NCBI GenBank assembly: GCA_007133445.1
Contig: SLMR01000411.1
Location: 1-5,428 of the forward strand
Source: Aquisalimonas sp.
Lineage (GTDB): Bacteria; Pseudomonadota; Gammaproteobacteria; Nitrococcales; Aquisalimonadaceae
Length of the DNA: 5,428 nucleotides
Direction: 5' to 3'
The notes beneath the pieces are model-generated. The model was not told where the DNA came from. It saw only the letters and a program-made list of their open reading frames with translations, and made no database searches. This document shows positions 1 through 5,428 of the stretch, in pieces; the stretch's first letter is position 1; every line of letters begins with the position of its first letter. A program made the translations under genes and the position numbers.

Positions 1-685
1 CCACCTTACCGGGTTCGATTACGTTGGGGCACGCACATTCCTGCGCCACGTCACCGAACGGCTTCCTCAGTTCCGCGAGAAATTCGTGGAGGCGGGCGAA
101 GAGTACGGCGTGGACTGGCGACTGCTTGCCGCCATCGGGTACCAGGAATCCCATTGGGACCCTGGCGCCGTCTCGCCCACGGGAGTGCGGGGTCTGATGA
201 TGCTGACCCAGCGCACCGCCCAGGAAATGGGGCTGAGCAACCGGCTGGATCCGGAGCAGAGCATCGAGGGCGGCGCCCGGTATTTCAGTTCCCTGCGGGA
301 GCGCTTCCCGGAAGAGCTCGGTGAGCCTACCCGGACATGGATGGCACTTGCCGCCTACAACGTGGGCATGGGCCACCTGCAGGATGCGCGCAGACTCACC
401 GAGCAGGAGGGAGCCGACCGGGACAACTGGGCCGATGTCCGGAACCACTTGCCGCTACTGGCGCAACCGGAATGGTATCAACAGACGCGCTTCGGCCAGG
501 CCCGAGGTTGGGAACCGGTGCACTACGTCCGCGGCGTGCGCAGTTACTATGCCCTGCTGACACGGATCACCGATTCAGCACGTTTCCGTCTCGACTCGAA
601 TGCCGATCCCGGGGTCCAGCGCTCCTTCCAGCCTCGCGATGCCGGTGAACTGCATCTGCCACAGGCGCTGGAGGCGCTGTACTGA
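1..685 (+). CDS. mltF: Membrane-bound lytic murein transglycosylase F, C-terminal part (5'-truncated)
   Basis: The frame is open from base 2 to a TGA at 683-685, giving 227 codons with no start in the window; the GTG at 86 is internal and not a credible start. What is visible is the C-terminal SLT (lysozyme-like) catalytic domain. MltF cleaves the MurNAc-GlcNAc bond of peptidoglycan with formation of a 1,6-anhydro end, at the periplasmic face of the outer membrane. The catalytic Glu lies in the motif YQESHWDP (visible residue 49, codon 146-148). It is followed by SPTGVRGLMMLT, by EQSIEGGARY and by the LAAYNVGMGH motif (residues 117-126) that lines the glycan cleft. WADVRNHLPLL and the later Y-rich segment match E. 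coli MltF closely from memory. The missing upstream half should hold the signal peptide and the SBP_bac_3-like regulatory domain that distinguishes MltF from other SLT enzymes. The C-terminal tail is shorter than in E. coli. It converges on tadA. The SLT family call is certain; the MltF assignment rests on the flanking motifs and gene order. Confidence 0.94.
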   Translation, partial: HLTGFDYVGARTFLRHVTERLPQFREKFVEAGEEYGVDWRLLAAIGYQESHWDPGAVSPTGVRGLMMLTQRTAQEMGLSNRLDPEQSIEGGARYFSSLRERFPEELGEPTRTWMALAAYNVGMGHLQDARRLTEQEGADRDNWADVRNHLPLLAQPEWYQQTRFGQARGWEPVHYVRGVRSYYALLTRITDSARFRLDSNADPGVQRSFQPRDAGELHLPQALEALY

Positions 686-707
686 CCGTCCGAGGCGCTA
701 CCGTAAG

Positions 708-722
708 CTTCCTGCGCGGAAG
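708..722. terminator. Small hairpin in the mltF/tadA convergent gap (weak terminator candidate)
   Basis: The 38-base gap between the converging stop codons of mltF (685) and tadA (724) contains CTTCC, a 5-base spacer TGCGC, and GGAAG. The 5-bp stem is short and neither side is followed by a T-run, so it is a poor intrinsic terminator by rule. It is the only structure in the gap and could act as a weak bidirectional stop or 3'-end stabiliser; Rho-dependent termination is equally possible. Confidence 0.2.
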
Positions 723-723
723 G

Positions 724-1209
724 CTATCGGCGGGACCGGAAGAAGGTACGCAGCAATGACGCACTCTCCTCCGCCAGCACCCCGCCAAGCCAGGACACGT
801 CGTGGTTGTGCAGCCCGGGCTCAAGCAGCCGGAACCGGCTGTGGACCGCACCGGTGCGCGGCTCACTGGCTGCGAACACCAGCCGGGCGACCCGCGCGTG
901 AACCAACGCACCGACACACATGACGCAGGGTTCCAGCGTCACATACAACGTCGTGCCGGTCAGCCGGTAGTTGCTGAGCCCGGCGGCGGCCTGCCGCAGG
1001 GCATGGATCTCCGCGTGTACCGTGGGATCCGCCGCACCGATCGGGTGGTTCCAGCCACGGGCGAGGCAGTCACCGTCGCGCACCAGCACGGCGCCCACCG
1101 GCACCTCGCCGGCCGCCTCGCCACGGCGCGCCTCTTCCAGGGCCTGCCGCATCCAGTAGAGATCCTGCTCCGTGGTCTCCGCCTGCGGCCCTGCCGGGGT
1201 CGTGGTCAT
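724..1209 (-). CDS. tadA: tRNA-specific adenosine deaminase TadA
   Basis: This 161-residue protein deaminates adenosine 34 to inosine in the anticodon of tRNA-Arg(ACG), allowing one tRNA to read CGU, CGC and CGA. It carries the complete cytidine-deaminase-type zinc site: the HAE motif at residues 65-67 (His ligand and catalytic Glu) and PCVMC at 94-98 (two Cys ligands). EVPVGAVLV (35-43) and GWNHPIG (52-58) match the nucleoside-binding part of E. coli TadA, and the C-terminus FFRSRR matches the E. coli FFRMRR end. Length is close to the E. coli enzyme (167 residues). The ATG start gives an N-terminal lead before YWMRQALEEA similar to that of E. coli, so it is preferred over the internal Met20. 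The segment after the second Cys ligand reads TGAVHSRFRLLE, where many homologues have TGAAGS. It begins 7 bases after the guaA stop and has no promoter-sized space, so it is very probably the third gene of a guaB-guaA-tadA transcript. Its end converges on mltF. Confidence 0.97.
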   Translation of the reverse strand: MTTTPAGPQAETTEQDLYWMRQALEEARRGEAAGEVPVGAVLVRDGDCLARGWNHPIGAADPTVHAEIHALRQAAAGLSNYRLTGTTLYVTLEPCVMCVGALVHARVARLVFAASEPRTGAVHSRFRLLEPGLHNHDVSWLGGVLAEESASLLRTFFRSRR

Positions 1210-1216
1210 GTCACCG

Positions 1217-2794
1217 TCATTCCCACTCGATGGTCGCGGGCGGCTTGCCGGAGATGTCGTAGACCACGCGGGAGATGCCGTCGATCTCGTTGATGATGCG
1301 CCGGCTGACGTGGTCCAGGAACTCGTAGGGCAGGTGCGCCCAGCGCGCGGTCATGAAGTCGATTGTCTCCACGGCCCGTAGCGCGATCACGTGCTCGTAG
1401 CGGCGGCCATCGCCGGTGACGCCGACCGACTTCACCGGCATGTACACGGCAAACGCCTGGCTCACCTGATTGTAGAGATCCTGCTTCCAGAGCTCCTCGA
1501 TGAAGATGGCATCCGCGCGGCGCAGCGGGTCGGTGTAGGCCTTCCTGACCTCGCCAAGAATCCGCACGCCGAGGCCCGGCCCCGGGAAGGGGTGACGGTG
1601 GACCATGTCATAGGGCAGCCCCAGTTCCACGCCGATGCGCCGCACCTCGTCCTTGAACAGCTCCCGCAGCGGTTCGATGAGCTTGAGGTTCATCTTGTCC
1701 GGGAGGCCGCCGACGTTGTGGTGTGACTTGATCACGTGCGCCTTGCCGGTGGCTGCCCCAGCGGATTCGATCACGTCCGGATAGATGGTGCCCTGGGCCA
1801 GCCAGCTCACATCCCGGATTTTCTCGGCCTCGTCGTCAAAGACGTCGATGAACATGTTGCCGATGATCTTGCGCTTCTGCTCCGGATCACTGACACCGGC
1901 CAGCGCTTTCAGGAAGCGGTGCTCGGCGTCGACGCGAATCACGTTCACGCCCATGTGCCGCGCGAAGGTGGCCATGACGTGATCGCCCTCGCCGAGGCGC
2001 AGGAGCCCGTTGTCCACGAACACGCAGGTGAGCTGATCGCCAATGGCCCGGTGCAGCAGTGCGGCCACCACCGAGGAGTCCACCCCGCCGGACAGCCCCA
2101 GCAGCACCTTGTCACCCCCCACCTGCTCACGGATCCGGGCGATGCTGTCGTCGATGATGTTGCCGGAAGTCCAGCTTCCGCTGCAGCCGCAGAGCTCGCG
2201 CACGAACCGGGTGAGAATGCGCTGCCCCTGCACCGTGTGGGTGACCTCCGGATGGAACTGCACTCCGTACCAGGCGCGCTCGTCATCACCGATCCCCGCC
2301 ACCGGCGCCGCATCGTTGCTGGCGATGCACTTGAACCCGGCGGGCGGCTCCGTCACCCGGTCACCGTGACTCATCCACACATCCAGCATGCCGTAGCCTT
2401 CCGGCGTGGTGTGGTCCTCGATGTCCCGCAGCAGCCGGGAGTGGCCGCGCGCCCTCACCCGGGCGAAGCCGAATTCCTTGTGCGACGAGGGCTCCACCGT
2501 GCCCCCGAGCTGGGCGGCCATGGCCTGCATGCCGTAGCAGATGCCCAGCAGCGGCACGCCCAGTTCGAACACCGGCTCGGGAATGCGTGGCGTCTCGCTG
2601 AACGTGACCGACTCCGGCCCTCCGGAGAGGATCATGCCGCTCGGAGCGAACGCACGGACGGCCTCCGGGTCACAGTCGCAGGCGTAGATCTCGCAGTAGA
2701 CCCCGGCCTCGCGCACCCGGCGGGCAATCAACTGGGTGTACTGGGAGCCGAAATCGAGGATGAGAATGCGTTCAGCGTGAATGTCCTGGGCCAT
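1217..2794 (-). CDS. guaA: GMP synthase (glutamine-hydrolysing)
   Basis: GuaA converts XMP, ATP and glutamine to GMP in the cytoplasm, the last step of de novo guanine nucleotide synthesis. With the ATG at 2794 the protein is 525 residues, the same length as E. coli GuaA and in register with it. Residues 1-205 are a class I glutamine amidotransferase domain: the nucleophile Cys86 in GICYGMQ, with His181 and Glu183 in QFHPEVTH completing the triad. Residues from about 210 to 400 are the ATP pyrophosphatase domain with the PP-loop SGGVDSS at 235-241. The C-terminal dimerisation and XMP-binding domain includes [13 protein letters not shown] (399-411) and ends in the family-typical KPPATIEWE. An in-frame TTG at 2806 would add four residues (MEPV); I prefer the ATG because of the exact family length and a GGAA Shine-Dalgarno 6 bases upstream of it. 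The gene follows guaB after 69 bases that contain a strong hairpin, and precedes tadA by 7 bases. No truncation or missing key residue is seen. Confidence 0.98.
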   Translation of the reverse strand: MAQDIHAERILILDFGSQYTQLIARRVREAGVYCEIYACDCDPEAVRAFAPSGMILSGGPESVTFSETPRIPEPVFELGVPLLGICYGMQAMAAQLGGTVEPSSHKEFGFARVRARGHSRLLRDIEDHTTPEGYGMLDVWMSHGDRVTEPPAGFKCIASNDAAPVAGIGDDERAWYGVQFHPEVTHTVQGQRILTRFVRELCGCSGSWTSGNIIDDSIARIREQVGGDKVLLGLSGGVDSSVVAALLHRAIGDQLTCVFVDNGLLRLGEGDHVMATFARHMGVNVIRVDAEHRFLKALAGVSDPEQKRKIIGNMFIDVFDDEAEKIRDVSWLAQGTIYPDVIESAGAATGKAHVIKSHHNVGGLPDKMNLKLIEPLRELFKDEVRRIGVELGLPYDMVHRHPFPGPGLGVRILGEVRKAYTDPLRRADAIFIEELWKQDLYNQVSQAFAVYMPVKSVGVTGDGRRYEHVIALRAVETIDFMTARWAHLPYEFLDHVSRRIINEIDGISRVVYDISGKPPATIEWE

Positions 2795-2800
2795 GACGGG

Positions 2801-2804
2801 TTCC
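2801..2804 (-). promoter_or_regulatory. guaA ribosome binding site (GGAA) that decides the start
   Basis: On the minus strand GGAA ends 6 bases before the ATG at 2794. The alternative TTG at 2806 has only CUG/CCG-type sequence before it and no purine-rich motif, so this site favours the ATG. The motif is short and therefore weak, which could contribute to lower translation of guaA than of guaB. Confidence 0.5.
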
Positions 2805-2824
2805 AACGGCAGAAACGAAACGAA

Positions 2825-2847
2825 CGCGCCGCCCGGAGGGCGGCGCG
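2825..2847 (-). terminator. GC-rich hairpin between guaB and guaA (attenuator or 3'-end stabiliser)
   Basis: The arms CGCGCCGCCC and GGGCGGCGCG pair perfectly over 10 bp around a 3-base loop. In the guaB transcript the hairpin starts 16 bases after the guaB stop and is followed by the interrupted U-rich stretch TTCGTTTCGTTTC, then 30 bases in all to the guaA ATG. This resembles an intrinsic terminator with an imperfect U-tract, so partial termination and reduced guaA expression is plausible. Alternatively it may simply protect the guaB 3' end from exonucleases. On the plus strand nothing T-rich follows, so any terminator activity would be for guaB-direction transcription only. Confidence 0.55.
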
Positions 2848-2863
2848 CGACGGGAATCGACGT

Positions 2864-4401
<1,538 letters not shown>

Positions 4402-4457
4402 GGAACGGCGTAACAATTCCCGCAACCCGCACCCATCGCAACCGATACGGATCCGCC

Positions 4458-5428
4458 ATGCATACGCCCGAGGCACGGGACAGCACACAGGAACGTCCGG
4501 TACTCACCGTGTCGCGCCTCAACCGGGAGGTGCGCGAGCTGCTGGAGAACGGCTTGCCGGCGGTCTGGGTCGAAGGAGAGCTGTCCAACCTTGCCCGTCC
4601 GGCATCCGGCCACTGGTATTTCACCCTCAAGGACGCCCGCGCCCAGATCCGGTGTGCCATGTTCCGCCAGCGCAACCGGCTGGTCCGGTTTCCGCCGGAG
4701 AACGGCCAGCAGGTTCTGGTTCGCGGCCGGATCGGCCTGTACGAACCGCGCGGCGATTACCAGCTGATTGTCGAGAGCATGGAGGAAGCCGGTGATGGCG
4801 CCCTGCGACGCCAGTTCGAAGAGCGCCGTCAGAGGCTGGAGGCCGAGGGCCTGTTTGCCGAGGAGCGGAAACGCCGATTGCCGGAACTGCCGCGGCGCAT
4901 CGGCGTGATCACCTCGCCCAGTGGCGCGGCCATCCGCGACGTGCTGCAGATCCTCGCACGACGGTTTCCGGCCATCCCGGTGCTCATCTACCCCGTACCG
5001 GTCCAGGGCCGTGACGCGGCGGGGGACATCGTGCATGCGCTGGAGACGGCCGCACGGAGAGGCGACGCTGACGTCCTACTGCTCACACGTGGCGGCGGCT
5101 CGCTCGAGGATCTGTGGTCATTCAATGACGAAGCCCTGGCCCGCGCCATCGCTGCCAGCCCCATTCCAGTGGTGAGTGCCGTCGGCCACGAAGTGGACGT
5201 GACCATCGCCGACCTGGTCGCCGACCGGCGGGCACCGACACCGTCAGCCGCCGCCGAGCTGCTGAGCCCCGACGGCGCGGCCTGGCGCCGCCGCTTCCAG
5301 GCGACCAGCGACCGGCTGACCTGGCTGCAACGCCAGCGCCTCGGGGCGGAGCGGCAACGGCTCGGCCACCTCCTCACCCGGCTGCGGCAACAGCATCCGG
5401 GACGGCGCCTGCGCGATCACGCCCAGCG
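4458..5428 (+). CDS. xseA: Exodeoxyribonuclease VII large subunit, N-terminal part (3'-truncated)
   Basis: The frame opens with ATG at 4458 and stays open to the window edge, giving 323 of an expected 450 or so residues. XseA with several copies of the small XseB subunit forms exonuclease VII, a cytoplasmic metal-independent nuclease that degrades single-stranded DNA from both ends to acid-insoluble and then small oligonucleotides. Residues 14-110 are the OB-fold DNA-binding domain (TVSRLNREVRELL, WVEGELSNLARPASGHWYFTLKD, LYEPRGDYQLIVESM). The catalytic domain follows, with TSPSGAAIRDVL (152-163), TRGGGSLEDLWSFND (210-224) and SAVGHEVDVTIAD (240-252). The residues shown to be catalytic in E. 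coli XseA (Asp155, Arg205, His238, Asp241) are all present here at 161, 211, 244 and 247, a constant offset of six. After about residue 273 the sequence becomes Arg/Gln/Leu-rich, the start of the long coiled-coil arm that binds XseB. A weak GGA lies 6 bases before the ATG. It is divergent from guaB, as in E. coli. Confidence 0.96.
   Translation, partial: MHTPEARDSTQERPVLTVSRLNREVRELLENGLPAVWVEGELSNLARPASGHWYFTLKDARAQIRCAMFRQRNRLVRFPPENGQQVLVRGRIGLYEPRGDYQLIVESMEEAGDGALRRQFEERRQRLEAEGLFAEERKRRLPELPRRIGVITSPSGAAIRDVLQILARRFPAIPVLIYPVPVQGRDAAGDIVHALETAARRGDADVLLLTRGGGSLEDLWSFNDEALARAIAASPIPVVSAVGHEVDVTIADLVADRRAPTPSAAAELLSPDGAAWRRRFQATSDRLTWLQRQRLGAERQRLGHLLTRLRQQHPGRRLRDHAQ

Noticed and set aside
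86..88. GTG as a possible start of a short 199-residue lytic transglycosylase
   Set aside because: The frame is open upstream to the window edge and the residues before it (FDYVGARTFLRHV) match MltF, so the gene simply starts outside the window.
802..1293. A 163-codon plus-strand frame opposite tadA and the guaA end
   Set aside because: Codon-register shadow of tadA; Arg/Gly-rich, no domain, no ribosome site.
2804..2806. TTG as the guaA start
   Set aside because: It would add four residues not seen in E. coli GuaA and has no ribosome site; the ATG at 2794 gives exactly 525 residues.

Overview
This window is a GC-rich (about two-thirds G+C by eye) piece of bacterial chromosome that looks gammaproteobacterial. 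All five protein-coding genes align closely, from memory, with Escherichia coli and Pseudomonas housekeeping proteins. The neighbourhood mltF - tadA - guaA - guaB - xseA is familiar from gammaproteobacteria. The base composition and the GuaB and TadA details are compatible with a high-GC group such as Chromatiales/Ectothiorhodospiraceae or a pseudomonad/halomonad relative, but I cannot place it more precisely.

Layout: (1) bases 1-685, + strand, the 3' part of mltF, a lytic transglycosylase cut by the window edge. (2) bases 686-723, a short convergent gap with only a small hairpin. (3) bases 724-4327, - strand, a compact block read guaB -> guaA -> tadA. guaB and guaA are separated by 69 bases containing a very stable GC hairpin; guaA and tadA are separated by 7 bases. 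(4) bases 4328-4457, the divergent intergenic region, with a consensus -10 box for guaB, a 15-base palindrome in the promoter spacer, and possibly a shared -10 for the opposite strand. (5) bases 4458-5428, + strand, the 5' part of xseA, the exonuclease VII large subunit, running off the window.

Functionally, guaB and guaA encode the two consecutive steps IMP -> XMP -> GMP of guanine nucleotide synthesis. tadA, the likely last gene of the transcript, makes inosine at the wobble position of tRNA. mltF (cell-wall turnover) and xseA (single-strand DNA degradation) are neighbours by conserved gene order rather than by pathway.

I found no mobile element, CRISPR array, tRNA or rRNA gene, and no sign of a new system. 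The region is core genome, and the points worth a second look are regulatory: the guaB/xseA divergent promoter and the hairpin between guaB and guaA. The very long open frames opposite guaBA, tadA and xseA are codon-bias shadows.
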